A DNA stretch of 64,000 bases, from contig NZ_JADLRJ010000001.1 in the NCBI RefSeq assembly GCF_015477355.1, positions 496,001 to 560,000 of the forward strand, given 5' to 3'. Position 1 is the first letter of the stretch. The number at the start of each line of letters is the position of its first letter. This stretch comes from Nocardia blacklockiae (GTDB lineage Bacteria; Actinomycetota; Actinomycetes; Mycobacteriales; Mycobacteriaceae). The notes under the pieces were generated by a model, which worked only from the letters and a program-made list of their open reading frames with translations, was not told the origin of the DNA and searched no databases. The position numbers and the translations under genes were made by a program. Shown here in pieces: positions 1-8,460 of the stretch.

Positions 1-99
1 CGGGGAAGACAGCCGGTTCGGGCCTGAGCCGAGCCGCGAAACGGCTGTGCCGCAACACTATTCGCTCAGTCGGCTGCCGAGCATCGGGAGGTTCGTCGG

Positions 100-408
100 A
101 TGATGCCGCACAGGTCCTATCGAAGAGTGTCGCCGGAGGTGCGCCAGGCCGCGGTGGAGCAGGTGATCGCCCTCACCGGCAAGCTCCGCAGCGAGTCGGA
201 GGCCTGCCGGGTGGTGGCCGAGCAGATCGGTGTGCACACCAACTCGGTGCGCAACTGGGTGCGCGCCGCCGAGGGCCCCGGCCTCGAGCGCATGGACGCC
301 TCCGCGCTGCGCCGCAAGGTGGCCCTGCTGCAACAGCAGCTGGCCGCCGCCGCGGAGATGAACCGCACCCTCGTGGAAACCCTCAACGACGCCAAACGCA
401 TCACATGA
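100..408 (+). CDS. Orphan IS3 OrfA-type helix-turn-helix protein
   Basis: This 102-residue protein resembles the first ORF (OrfA, HTH_Tnp_1 type) of IS3-family elements. Residues 8-60 form a three-helix HTH ('IGVHTNSVRNWVR' is the recognition part) and residues 67-100 a leucine-zipper-like helix. A GGGAGG at 88-93 lies eight bases before the ATG. No OrfB integrase follows; 79 bases downstream begins a cell-wall hydrolase of the secretion operon, and no flanking inverted repeats were seen. It may be a leftover of an element or a domesticated DNA-binding protein inside the operon. The family call is solid; the role is unknown. Confidence 0.7.
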   Translation: MMPHRSYRRVSPEVRQAAVEQVIALTGKLRSESEACRVVAEQIGVHTNSVRNWVRAAEGPGLERMDASALRRKVALLQQQLAAAAEMNRTLVETLNDAKRIT

Positions 409-487
409 ACCCAGCCCTCGGCCTCGCGGCAGTCTCCGCCGCCTCTCGTCCCGCTCCCCGCGAACGTCGTTGTGCCCCGGGGGCGCG

Positions 488-2182
488 GTGAACGCGAAAA
501 CCCTGCTGTGGACGGGGTTCGGGAGTGTGATCGCGCTGGTCACGCTGGTGCTGGTGGTGCTGGTGCCGGCTTCGGAGGACGAGTGCGACACCGCCACCGT
601 GCCCGCGTCGTCGGCGCCGTCGCTGGGCGGCTACCCGCCCGGCGATCCCCGCGCGCTGGCCTCCTCGGCCTCGGTCACCGGCTCGGGCACCGCGACGCGC
701 CCCGAGACGCCGGGCGTGACGAACGCGCCTGCGGCCGTGACGAAGTCGGCCGCGACCGCGACGCCCTCGCTGGCCGCGGGCAACGCGCCGATCCGGCGCA
801 CCTGGCCGCTGCCCGGCGGCTCGTTCACCGTCTCCGACACCTTCGGCGCGCGCGGCGGCAGCCACCTCGGCGTCGACCTGGCCGCCGCCGACGGCACCCC
901 GATCTTCTCCGTCGCCGACGGCGTGGTCGTCGCGGCGGGCCCGGCCTCGGGCTTCGGCAACTGGATCGTCATCGACTCCATCGACGTCAACGGCCGCCCG
1001 TTCTCCGCGGTGTACGGGCACGAATGGGACAGCGGGGTGCGGGTGCGGGTGGGGCAGACGGTGCGCGCGGGCGACCTGATCGGCGCGGTCGGCTCGGCCG
1101 GCGAATCCTCCGGCCCGCATCTGCATTTCGAGATCGTGCCCGGCGGCCGCTTCGCCGGCGGGCACCAGATCGACCCGCTGCCCTGGCTCGACGGCGCGCC
1201 CACCCCGAACGGCGGCGGCGCGTGGCCGTACTCGACCAACCCGCAGTGCCTGCGCGGCTTCGGCACCGCCGGCGGCGCCCTGGCCGACGGCAAGGTGCCC
1301 CCCGACCTCGAAATCTGGTATCGCCGTGCGGGTTCGCTGTGCCCGGAGATCACCCCGTCGATCCTGGCCGCGCAGGGCCGCCAGGAGTCCGGCTTCCGCC
1401 GCGGCCTGACCTCCCCGGCCGGCGCGCAGGGCCTGGCGCAGTTCCTGCCGAGCACCGCGCGCGCCACCGACCCCGACGACGGTCAGCCGTATCTGCTCGA
1501 CGCCGACGGCAACGGGTCGGCGAGCCTGTGGGACGACGGCGACGCGATCATCGCGCAGGGCCGCTACATGTGCTCGATCGCGCATCAGGTGGAGCGCTGG
1601 ATCGGCGAGGGCAAGGTGCGCGGCGACGTGGTGCCGCTGGCGCTGGCGGCCTACAACGCCGGCGAGGGTGCGGTGCTGGCCTCGGGCGGCATGCCCAATC
1701 AGTACGCGGCGCACCTCTCCGAGACCCAGCCGTACGTGGCGAACATCCTCGCGATGGAGGCGCAGTACCGCGCGCCGGGCGCGCTGGGCCGGTTCCAGCC
1801 CTCGGGCCGCGGCAGCGGTGCCGACGTGGTCCAGGCCGCCGAGCAGTGGCTCGGCACCCCGTACGTGTGGGGCGGCGGCGGACCGGCCGGGCCCACCGGC
1901 GGCGGGCTCGACGGCCCGGGACTCACCGCGGCCGCGGTGTTCGCCGCCTCCTCGGGCCAGGTGTCGTTGCCGCGCACCGCCGAACAGCAGTGGGAGATGG
2001 GCGCGGAGGTCCCGGCGAACAAGGCGCAGCCCGGCGACCTGGTGTTCTCCCGCTTCGGTGCGCGCGGACCCGCTGAAGTCGGTGTCTACGTGGGCAACAG
2101 CACGATGATCCAGGCCGCCGACCCGTCCGGCGTGCGCGAGGCGCCGGTGCCCGGCGACGGCCGGTTGCGGAGGGTGCTGTGA
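488..2182 (+). CDS. Three-domain cell-wall hydrolase of a type IV secretion-like locus (M23 - SLT - degenerate NlpC/P60)
   Basis: A membrane-anchored protein of 564 residues. An N-terminal transmembrane helix spans residues 3-23. An M23 peptidase domain (about 100-240) keeps metal ligands: His126 in 'HLGVD', the 'YGH' motif and His211/His213 of 'HLHFEI'. A lytic transglycosylase (SLT) domain (about 285-420) keeps catalytic Glu300 in 'QESGF'. The C-terminus (about 445-564) folds by sequence as NlpC/P60, but the catalytic Cys of 'DCSG' is Gly476 ('DGPG') and the His of 'HVGIY' is Glu530 ('EVGVY'), so this domain should be inactive. GTG 488 was preferred to TTG 470 because a G-rich Shine-Dalgarno-like run precedes it. 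It is probably the peptidoglycan-opening subunit of the transfer apparatus whose coupling ATPase lies downstream. Confidence 0.85.
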   Translation: MNAKTLLWTGFGSVIALVTLVLVVLVPASEDECDTATVPASSAPSLGGYPPGDPRALASSASVTGSGTATRPETPGVTNAPAAVTKSAATATPSLAAGNAPIRRTWPLPGGSFTVSDTFGARGGSHLGVDLAAADGTPIFSVADGVVVAAGPASGFGNWIVIDSIDVNGRPFSAVYGHEWDSGVRVRVGQTVRAGDLIGAVGSAGESSGPHLHFEIVPGGRFAGGHQIDPLPWLDGAPTPNGGGAWPYSTNPQCLRGFGTAGGALADGKVPPDLEIWYRRAGSLCPEITPSILAAQGRQESGFRRGLTSPAGAQGLAQFLPSTARATDPDDGQPYLLDADGNGSASLWDDGDAIIAQGRYMCSIAHQVERWIGEGKVRGDVVPLALAAYNAGEGAVLASGGMPNQYAAHLSETQPYVANILAMEAQYRAPGALGRFQPSGRGSGADVVQAAEQWLGTPYVWGGGGPAGPTGGGLDGPGLTAAAVFAASSGQVSLPRTAEQQWEMGAEVPANKAQPGDLVFSRFGARGPAEVGVYVGNSTMIQAADPSGVREAPVPGDGRLRRVL

Positions 2183-2811
2183 ACGAGACACGCACGCGAA
2201 ACGGACACGCCGGGACCGGATCCGCGCCGCTGCCGCCAATCGCCCGGCCCCGCCGGATAACCTGGAAGAATACGGTGAGACACGCGAACATGGTGGTGGT
2301 GCTGGTGACAGGCGTCGCGATGCTGACCGCCGCGTGCGGCGGCGGCTCGGATCAGTCGGTGCGCACACCCACGTCCACCGTCCGGCAGCTCGAGGCCGCC
2401 CCCGCACCGGATCCCACCACACCCGACGGCGTGGCGGTGGCCGCGATCAAGGAGATCTACACCTGGCGCCCGGCCGCCGAGGATCAGGGCGCCTCGCTGG
2501 CTCGCGCCCGAAAGTGGCTCGGCCCCAGCCTGATCCGTACCCTGGACACGCCGCCGAGCGCCGCCGAGACCCCGAAACCGACACTGCGCTGGGCGGAGTG
2601 GGGCAAGGCGGGAGCGACGGTGCAGGCCTTCGCCTTCGCGTCGGGGGAGAAGGCGCCCACCGCGGGCGACCCCGACCACCAGCAGTACAAGATCGGAATC
2701 GAGCAGACCGTCGTCTACCCGGACGGCAGGCGCGAACCCCTGCCGCCGGCGACGGTCATCGCCACCGTCGTGCGGACCCCCGACGGCTGGCGGCTCGACG
2801 GATTCCGTTGA
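2179..2811 (+). CDS. Lipoprotein-like / single-pass membrane protein of the secretion operon
   Basis: The gene overlaps the hydrolase gene by four bases (GTGA), so the two are translationally coupled. A 36-residue basic N-terminus is followed by a hydrophobic segment (about 38-53) ending in 'MLTAACGGG', which looks like a lipobox. Starting at GTG 2275 (behind GGAAG) would give a conventional lipoprotein signal peptide and a 178-residue product. The remaining ~150 residues resemble small alpha+beta (NTF2/VirB8-like) extracytoplasmic domains of Gram-positive transfer systems, but no motif proves this. Operon position suggests an envelope component of the transfer machine. Function is otherwise unknown. 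Confidence 0.7.
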   Translation: MNETRTRNGHAGTGSAPLPPIARPRRITWKNTVRHANMVVVLVTGVAMLTAACGGGSDQSVRTPTSTVRQLEAAPAPDPTTPDGVAVAAIKEIYTWRPAAEDQGASLARARKWLGPSLIRTLDTPPSAAETPKPTLRWAEWGKAGATVQAFAFASGEKAPTAGDPDHQQYKIGIEQTVVYPDGRREPLPPATVIATVVRTPDGWRLDGFR

Positions 2812-2848
2812 GCGACACCCACGTACACGGTCACCCCAGGAGGCGGAG

Positions 2849-4708
2849 ATGGCGAAGAAGGTGAAGGATCCGGCGGATCCGGGGCCGGACGTATCCCTGT
2901 ATCTGATCTACATCGGTTTCGCGATCGTCGGAATCGTGTGGCTCGCACTGCATCTCGGCAACCACCTGTCGGTGACCAAGCAGGACGTCCCGATCAACCC
3001 GATCGCGATCGTCGCCGGCCTGGCGCGCGGCAAGCTGGAGTGGCCGCGCGCGTCCACGGTGATCCTGCTGCTGGTGGTCCTCGCGATCGTCGCGGCCGTG
3101 GTGGTGCGGCGGCGGATGAAGAAGAACCAGGGCAAGGGCAAGCTCCCGGTCGACGACAAGGCCCAGTACATGGGCAACGGCGGCGCGATCCGCGCGCTCA
3201 CCGCCGAGGGCGCGCGGGAGAAGGCCGAGCAGCTGGGCGTGCGGCTGGGCTACGACGACGCGCCGGGCGTGCCGATCGGCATCGCCGTGGCCGACGGCGT
3301 CCCGCTCTACGGCTCGTACGAGGATCTGCACCTGGACATCTGGGGCCCGCGCCAGGGCAAGACCACCTCCCGGGTGATCCCGGCGATCCTCTCCGCCGTC
3401 GGCCCGGTGCTGGCGACCTCGAACAAGCGCGACGTGGTGGACGCGACGCGAGATGTCCGCGAGGCCAAGGGTTCCCGCACCTTCGTCTTCGATCCGCAGG
3501 GTGTGGCGGGCGAGCCGCCGACGTGGTTCTGGGATCCGCTGGCCTGGGTGGACGCGCCGCGCGAGGGCTGCGAGATGCGGGCCTCCCGGCTCGCCGGGCA
3601 CTTCGCCGACGGCGACGACGGTTCCGACGACACCCGCGACACCTACTTCGACCCCGAGGCCGAGGACCTGCTGGCGGGCCTGTTCCTGGCGGCCTCGGTC
3701 GCGAAGTACCCGATCACGCAGGTCTGGGAGTGGGTCACCGACCCGAACAACGGTGAGCCCGTGGAGATCCTGCGCAACGCCGCCGTGCAGCACGGCGTGA
3801 CCGCCTACGGCCTCAACTTCACCGCCTCCGGCCTGGCCCAGCAGTACAACGCCGAGGGCCGCACCAAGAGCGGCATCTTCGGCACGGCCAAGAAGATGAT
3901 CCGCTGCCTGAAGCTGTCGAACGTGCACCCCTGGGTGGCCCGGGGCAACGGCGATTCCCGCTACCAGCTCGACGAGCGCGAATTCCTCACCGGCAACTGG
4001 ACGCTCTACTGCCTGTCGCTGGAGGGTCGCGGATCGGCCGGCCCGCTGGTGAGCGCGCTGACCGAGGCCGTGATCGAGCGCGCGATGTACGAGGGTTCGC
4101 TGTCGCGCGGCGGCCGCCTGCCCATCCCGCTGCTGGCCGTGCTGGACGAGGCCGCGAACATCGTGCGCTGGAAGGATCTGCCCAAGCAGTACAGCCACTT
4201 CGGTTCGCGCGGCATCGTGGTCATGACGGTGCTGCAGTCGTGGGCGCAGGGCGCGCGCTGCTGGGGCGAGGCCGGCATGGAGGCGCTGTGGGCCGCCGCC
4301 AACATCAAGGTGCTCGGCAGCGGCGTGGACGACATCAAGTTCCTGACCGCGCGCTCGGAGGCGATCGGCGACTACGACTCGATCTCCTCCTCGGTCTCGG
4401 AATCCAAAGGCGGCAAGAGCTATTCGCGGTCGCTGGGTTCCTCGCGCACACTGAACGTGAACGCCTTGGTGACGTTGCCGCGCGGTCGCGCGGTGGTGTT
4501 CTCCTCGGGTGCTCCGGCGACGCTGGTGCGCGTCGTGCCGTGGTGGGAGGGCGAGTACGCTGCCGAGGTGCGGCGCTCGATCGAACAGCACGATCCGCAG
4601 CGGCAGCGCACCACGTTCACCGATCTGGTCGACGAGCGCAGCAACGCGACCGACGCGCCGACCCCGCCCGACACCTACGGTCAGCCCGAGGAGGTTCGCC
4701 CGCTGTGA
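2849..4708 (+). CDS. VirD4/TraG-family type IV coupling ATPase
   Basis: The 619-residue protein has two N-terminal transmembrane helices (about 10-32 and 56-80), then a TraG/TraM-type AAA-like ATPase. The Walker A loop is Gly166-Pro-Arg-Gln-Gly-Lys171-Thr-Thr. The Walker B is 'LLAVLDEAANI' with Asp433-Glu434. Known members hand DNA or protein substrates to a type IV secretion channel at the cytoplasmic membrane. GGAGG at 2839 precedes the ATG. It lies 37 bases after the lipoprotein-like gene and overlaps the next gene by GTGA. With the hydrolase upstream this marks the end of an integrated conjugative or secretion locus; the remainder lies left of the window. Confidence 0.9.
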   Translation: MAKKVKDPADPGPDVSLYLIYIGFAIVGIVWLALHLGNHLSVTKQDVPINPIAIVAGLARGKLEWPRASTVILLLVVLAIVAAVVVRRRMKKNQGKGKLPVDDKAQYMGNGGAIRALTAEGAREKAEQLGVRLGYDDAPGVPIGIAVADGVPLYGSYEDLHLDIWGPRQGKTTSRVIPAILSAVGPVLATSNKRDVVDATRDVREAKGSRTFVFDPQGVAGEPPTWFWDPLAWVDAPREGCEMRASRLAGHFADGDDGSDDTRDTYFDPEAEDLLAGLFLAASVAKYPITQVWEWVTDPNNGEPVEILRNAAVQHGVTAYGLNFTASGLAQQYNAEGRTKSGIFGTAKKMIRCLKLSNVHPWVARGNGDSRYQLDEREFLTGNWTLYCLSLEGRGSAGPLVSALTEAVIERAMYEGSLSRGGRLPIPLLAVLDEAANIVRWKDLPKQYSHFGSRGIVVMTVLQSWAQGARCWGEAGMEALWAAANIKVLGSGVDDIKFLTARSEAIGDYDSISSSVSESKGGKSYSRSLGSSRTLNVNALVTLPRGRAVVFSSGAPATLVRVVPWWEGEYAAEVRRSIEQHDPQRQRTTFTDLVDERSNATDAPTPPDTYGQPEEVRPL

Positions 4709-5100
4709 CCGACCAGCAACAGGACATGATCTATTCGACCGTGGTCGAGTTCGTGGAGAACTATCTGAGCCTGGTCTACCGCCGGCAGGTCACCGATCTC
4801 ACCGACACCGTGTGGTGCCCGGAATGGTGGAAGCACGCCGAGGCCGCGATGCGCCTCGAAGCGCTGTGGCGGGCATGGGAATATCTGCGGCAGGACGGTC
4901 AGACCGGAATGAGTGTGTGGTTTCTCGACCACGCCGATCCGCATATGACGAAACTGTTCGATCCGCGCGGGCCGTTCAAATATTGCAGTGTCCGCAACGG
5001 TCACAAGGACATGCTCAATCCGCTGCCGCTGAAATCGCCGCAGCAGGGGCTGTTCGGAAATCCGACCATCGACCCGGCCGCGGGGGATTTTCGGTCCTGA
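4705..5100 (+). CDS. DUF4913 family protein
   Basis: A 131-residue protein starting at GTG 4705, which overlaps the stop codon of the coupling ATPase. It matches the pattern of DUF4913: an acidic helical start ('VVEFVENYLSLVYRR'), a Trp-rich centre ('WCPEWWKHAEA'), and 'WFLDHADPHMTKLFDP' near residues 72-87. Members are found, from family knowledge, mostly in actinobacterial conjugative elements and prophages next to transfer genes. No catalytic signature is seen. It is the last gene of the operon, which ends in a strong terminator just downstream. The role is unknown; a substrate or relaxosome adaptor is a guess from context. Confidence 0.75.
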   Translation: MTDQQQDMIYSTVVEFVENYLSLVYRRQVTDLTDTVWCPEWWKHAEAAMRLEALWRAWEYLRQDGQTGMSVWFLDHADPHMTKLFDPRGPFKYCSVRNGHKDMLNPLPLKSPQQGLFGNPTIDPAAGDFRS

Positions 5101-5112
5101 GCACGAGGGCAG

Positions 5113-5145
5113 CGAGATTCGGCGTAGGCCGCCGAATCTCGTTTT
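5113..5145 (+). terminator. Rho-independent terminator of the secretion operon
   Basis: A perfect 12-bp stem (5113-5124 with 5130-5141, CGAGATTCGGCG and its complement) around a 5-base loop is followed by TTTT. It begins 13 bases after the DUF4913 stop codon. It separates the plus-strand operon from the convergent coiled-coil gene. Confidence 0.92.
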
Positions 5146-5181
5146 CCGCGTGTGGCGGGAAATGACGGAACGGCGAAATCC

Positions 5182-5739
5182 TCAGTGCCGCACGCGCTCG
5201 CGGCCGCGCTCCTCGATCTCCCGTGCGCGGGTGACCTTCGGCGGCTCGTCGGGCCGGGAGCGCACCGCCGCCTGCGGCGGGTGCGCCTGACTGACCTCCA
5301 TGAGCATGCGGACCGCCGCCAGCTCCGGGGCGACACCGATCCGGGACAGGTGGGCGGCCAGGGCCTGGCGGCGCTCCACCGAGTCGTACCGTTCCAGTTC
5401 GCGGACCTTGCTGCGGGCCGCGGCCTGCGCGGCACCGCGTGCGGCGGTGGCTCGTTCGGCGAAGCGGTCCTTCTCCAGGGATACGCCCCGGCCCAGGACG
5501 GGCTTCTCCAGCATCCGCGCCAGCTCCAGGTTGCGCGGATCCTTGGCCTTGGCCTCGCGTGCGTCCCGGAGCATGCGCTCCCGGGCCTCCTTGACTCGCT
5601 CCTGAGTCACTTTCACGCGCGCCTCGGCCTCACGTTGGCCACGTTCCCGGGTGCGCAGCGCGACCAGAGTCGCGAGCTGCAACATTTGCCTCATCAAAGC
5701 CGCCGTTTCGCGACCGATGTCGTCGAGTTCCTCGGCCAT
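5182..5739 (-). CDS. Coiled-coil protein of unknown function
   Basis: A 185-residue, highly charged, helix-rich protein. Residues 28-75 are heptad-like and dominated by Arg, Glu and Lys; a second amphipathic helical part covers residues 85-140; the tail is basic. There is no signal peptide or membrane segment. It is convergent to the type IV secretion operon and shares its terminator region, so it may belong to the element, but its upstream side faces the core ppiB gene. No known family was recognised. Codon use is typical for a real gene (GC-rich third positions), and the frame is uninterrupted. Confidence 0.65.
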   Translation of the reverse strand: MAEELDDIGRETAALMRQMLQLATLVALRTRERGQREAEARVKVTQERVKEARERMLRDAREAKAKDPRNLELARMLEKPVLGRGVSLEKDRFAERATAARGAAQAAARSKVRELERYDSVERRQALAAHLSRIGVAPELAAVRMLMEVSQAHPPQAAVRSRPDEPPKVTRAREIEERGRERVRH

Positions 5740-6132
5740 GCCTGCTCCCCGATGCTGCAGTGATCACTATGGATGATTGTGGTGCTTCGTCAAGGACAAC
5801 GCCACCCGAACGGTGGTTCGCGCACGCTGTCCCGCCTGCAAACGCGGACACCGAGAGCACTTTTCGGCACAGACCGCCCGGTAGGGCGGGTACTACGCCG
5901 CTTCGTACTCCGTTCTTCGAGGTTACCAGCGAAAACGCAGGGCAGCCTTACTGGGGCCGTGCACCAAAAGCATATATCGCACAATTCCGGCAAGGTGGCA
6001 GAAGCGCCGGATGTTCTTCGTTATGAGGATGACCTAACCGGATGTCCTGGCTCCCGCGACCTGCGGGTCCGGCGGCGGCGCGGGGGGCGCGCCGCCGGGC
6101 CCGGAGTCGGCGTGGCAGTAGGGGTTTGCGGC
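5740..6132. other. 393-bp gene-free junction of lower GC
   Basis: Between the coiled-coil gene and ppiB no credible gene is seen. Open frames here lack Shine-Dalgarno sites and have A/T-rich third positions unlike the neighbours. The stretch 5760-6050 is visibly less GC-rich. It contains a small perfect hairpin (5874-5879 with 5884-5889, loop GGTA) without a T-run, and a long GC hairpin at 6073-6097 just beyond the ppiB stop that may end ppiB transcription. The promoter of the coiled-coil gene must lie at the left end. It marks the border between the transfer locus and the conserved chromosome. Confidence 0.5.
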
Positions 6133-7005
6133 TCAGGCGAGTTTCACCGAATCGAAGGTGACCGGCAGGTTGGGCTTGCCGCCGCCCGGGCGCGGATCGT
6201 AGGAGCCGTCGTCGCCGGCCGCCGCGATCTTGTCGAGCGTCTGCAGCCCGGCCTCGTCGATGGTGCCGAAGATGGTGTACTGCGGCGGCAGCTGGCTGTC
6301 GCCGTACATCAGGAAGAACTGGCTGCCGTTGGTGTCCGGGCCGCCGTTGGCCATCGCGACGACGCCGCGCTTGTATTGCACCGGAGTCGGATTGAGCTCC
6401 AGCTCCTGCGGGTCGAACTGATCGGTCGGGTATTCGTTGGCAAACGCGTAGCCCGGGCCGCCGCGCCCGTCCCCGCCCGGGTCGCCGCACTGCAGCATCT
6501 TCAGGCCCTTGGTGCTGAGCCGGTGGCACGGCGCGCCGGTGTAGAAGCCCTGATTCACCAGGCTCACGAAACTGTTGACGGTGCAGGGCGATTCCGTGGC
6601 GTCGAGCTTGATCCCGATCGGGCCCTGAGCGGTCTGGATCGCCACGGTGTGCGCCTCGGTCGAGGAGACGTCGGTCTCCTTCGGCTTCTGGACCGGCTTG
6701 ACGGCCGGGGCCTGGGCGTCGTGGTAGGAGCAGTTCACCGTCGCGGGCTTGGCCTTCACCTCCGGCGGCGGCGGGGCCTGCGGGGTCTCCGACTGCGAGG
6801 TGTCCGGGCTGGCCGCGGCGGCGTTCTGATCGTCGCCGCGGGTCAGGTAGTAGATCCCGACCCCGGCCGCCACCACGACGACCACGCCGAGCGCGGATCC
6901 GGCGATCGCGAGCCGCTTGCGCTTGCGGTTGCGCTCGGCCTGCCGGGCCAGTCGTCGCTCCAGCTTGCGCTTGGCCGCCTGTCGCCGCTGTTCGTTGCTC
7001 GGCAC
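6133..7005 (-). CDS. ppiB: Membrane-anchored cyclophilin-type peptidyl-prolyl isomerase
   Basis: The 290-residue protein has a very basic N-terminus (residues 6-32, rich in Arg/Lys), one transmembrane helix (about 33-53), a Pro/Ala/Gln linker, and a cyclophilin domain from about residue 110 ('[16 protein letters not shown]', '[10 protein letters not shown]', '[18 protein letters not shown]'). It catalyses cis-trans isomerisation of X-Pro bonds outside the membrane. GTG 7005 was chosen because GGGAGG lies eight bases upstream; TTG 7011 would sit only two bases from it. It matches Rv2582 in type and position beside hisS; the glyoxalase-II gene that lies between the two in M. tuberculosis (from memory) is absent. 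Confidence 0.88.
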   Translation of the reverse strand: MPSNEQRRQAAKRKLERRLARQAERNRKRKRLAIAGSALGVVVVVAAGVGIYYLTRGDDQNAAAASPDTSQSETPQAPPPPEVKAKPATVNCSYHDAQAPAVKPVQKPKETDVSSTEAHTVAIQTAQGPIGIKLDATESPCTVNSFVSLVNQGFYTGAPCHRLSTKGLKMLQCGDPGGDGRGGPGYAFANEYPTDQFDPQELELNPTPVQYKRGVVAMANGGPDTNGSQFFLMYGDSQLPPQYTIFGTIDEAGLQTLDKIAAAGDDGSYDPRPGGGKPNLPVTFDSVKLA

Positions 7006-7128
7006 TACCAATTCCTCCCGTGTCGGTCTGCTTACGGCCTAAGAGTGTGCCATCAGTACCTGAGAGCCGTCTCTGTGCGACGGGTCCGGTTGGACTATCC
7101 GCGGTGCGGTGGGGGAGACTGGACGATC

Positions 7129-8406
7129 GTGACCAAGACCAGCAGCTTCACCGCCCCGAAGGGTTTCCCGGACTACCTGCCGCCCGCGTCCGCGCAGTTC
7201 GTCGCCGTGCGCGACGCGCTGGTCCACGCCGCGCGGCTGGCCGGGTACGGGCATGTGGAACTGCCGATCTTCGAGGAGACCGGGCTGTTCGTGCGCGGCG
7301 TCGGCGAGTCGACCGACGTGGTCAGCAAGGAGATGTGGACCTTCCCCGACCGCAAGAACCGCAGCATGACCCTGCGGCCCGAGGGCACCGCCTCGGTGAT
7401 CCGCGCGGTCGTCGAGCACGGCCTGGACCGCGGCGCGCTGCCCGTCAAGCTCTGTTACGCGGGCCCGTTCTTCCGGTACGAGAACGTGCAGGCCGGCCGG
7501 TACCGGCAGCTGCAGCAGGTGGGCGTGGAGGCCATCGGCGTGGACGACCCGGCGCTCGACGCCGAGGTGATCGCCGTGGCCGACGCCGGGTTCCGGGCGC
7601 TGGGGCTCGACGGGTTCCGGCTCGAGATCACCTCGCTCGGCGACGACACCTGCCGTCCGCAGTACCGGGAGCTGTTGCAGCAGTTCCTGCTCCGGCTGCC
7701 GCTGGACGAGGAGACCCGCCGGCGCGCGGAGATCAATCCGCTGCGGGTGCTCGACGACAAGCGGCCCGAGGTGCGCGCGCTGACCGCCGACGCCCCCTTG
7801 ATGATCGACCACCTGTCCGAGTCGGCGAAGGCGCACTTCGAGCAGGTGCTCGGGCACCTGGACGCGCTCGGCGTCCGCTACGTCGTGAACCCGCGGATGG
7901 TGCGTGGCCTGGACTACTACACCAAGACCACCTTCGAGTTCGTGCACGACGGGCTCGGCGCGCAGTCGGGCATCGGCGGCGGCGGCCGCTACGACGGGCT
8001 GATGGCCGAGCTGGGCGGGCAGCCGCTGTCGGGCATCGGCTTCGGTCTCGGCGTCGACCGCACGATCCTGGCGCTGGCCGCCGAGGGCAAGGCCGCCGCG
8101 GACCCGGCGCAGGTGGACGTGTTCGGCGTGCCGCTGGGCGAGGCCGCCAAGGGCCGCCTGGTCGAGCTGGCCGGCCGGTTGCGGGCCGCGGGCATCAGGG
8201 TGGACCTCGCCTACGGCGGGCGCGGGGTCAAGGGCGCGATGAAGGCCGCGGACCGCTCGGGCGCGAAATACGCTCTGGTGCTCGGTGATCGGGATCTGGC
8301 CGCGGGGGAGATCGGTCTCAAGGATCTGGCCACCGGTGATCAGCAGCAGGTGGCGCTCGACGACGCGGTCGCCGCCGTCACCGCCGCCCTGGCGGTGGAT
8401 CGGTAG
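7129..8406 (+). CDS. hisS: Histidyl-tRNA synthetase
   Basis: Class II aminoacyl-tRNA synthetase of 425 residues that charges tRNA-His. Visible signatures are motif 2 ('[17 protein letters not shown]', near 117-133), the histidine A region '[13 protein letters not shown]' near 261-273, and motif 3 '[10 protein letters not shown]' near 304-313. The C-terminal anticodon-binding domain starts near residue 325 ('[17 protein letters not shown]'). GTG 7129 is preceded by GGGGGAG at 7110-7116. The frame stays open upstream but shows no conserved sequence there. Length fits the actinobacterial family. Divergent from ppiB. Confidence 0.96.
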   Translation: MTKTSSFTAPKGFPDYLPPASAQFVAVRDALVHAARLAGYGHVELPIFEETGLFVRGVGESTDVVSKEMWTFPDRKNRSMTLRPEGTASVIRAVVEHGLDRGALPVKLCYAGPFFRYENVQAGRYRQLQQVGVEAIGVDDPALDAEVIAVADAGFRALGLDGFRLEITSLGDDTCRPQYRELLQQFLLRLPLDEETRRRAEINPLRVLDDKRPEVRALTADAPLMIDHLSESAKAHFEQVLGHLDALGVRYVVNPRMVRGLDYYTKTTFEFVHDGLGAQSGIGGGGRYDGLMAELGGQPLSGIGFGLGVDRTILALAAEGKAAADPAQVDVFGVPLGEAAKGRLVELAGRLRAAGIRVDLAYGGRGVKGAMKAADRSGAKYALVLGDRDLAAGEIGLKDLATGDQQQVALDDAVAAVTAALAVDR

Positions 8407-8421
8407 TACCGTCACGGCAAG

Positions 8422-8444
8422 GGCGCCCGGTGCGGCCGGGCGCC
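8422..8444 (+). terminator. GC-rich hairpin after hisS
   Basis: A perfect 9-bp stem (8422-8430 with 8436-8444) with loop TGCGG begins 15 bases after the hisS stop. There is no T-run, as is common for actinobacterial intrinsic terminators, so termination strength is uncertain. Confidence 0.6.
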
Positions 8445-8460
8445 GGCCCGTATCGGATGA

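Noticed and set aside
100-408. Active insertion sequence at the left end
   Set aside because: Only an OrfA-like gene is present; no OrfB, terminal inverted repeats or target duplication are visible.
5773-7128. A long open frame runs upstream into hisS on the same strand
   Set aside because: It lies opposite ppiB and has codon usage and composition of an antisense GC-rich frame. The conserved hisS start is at 7129.
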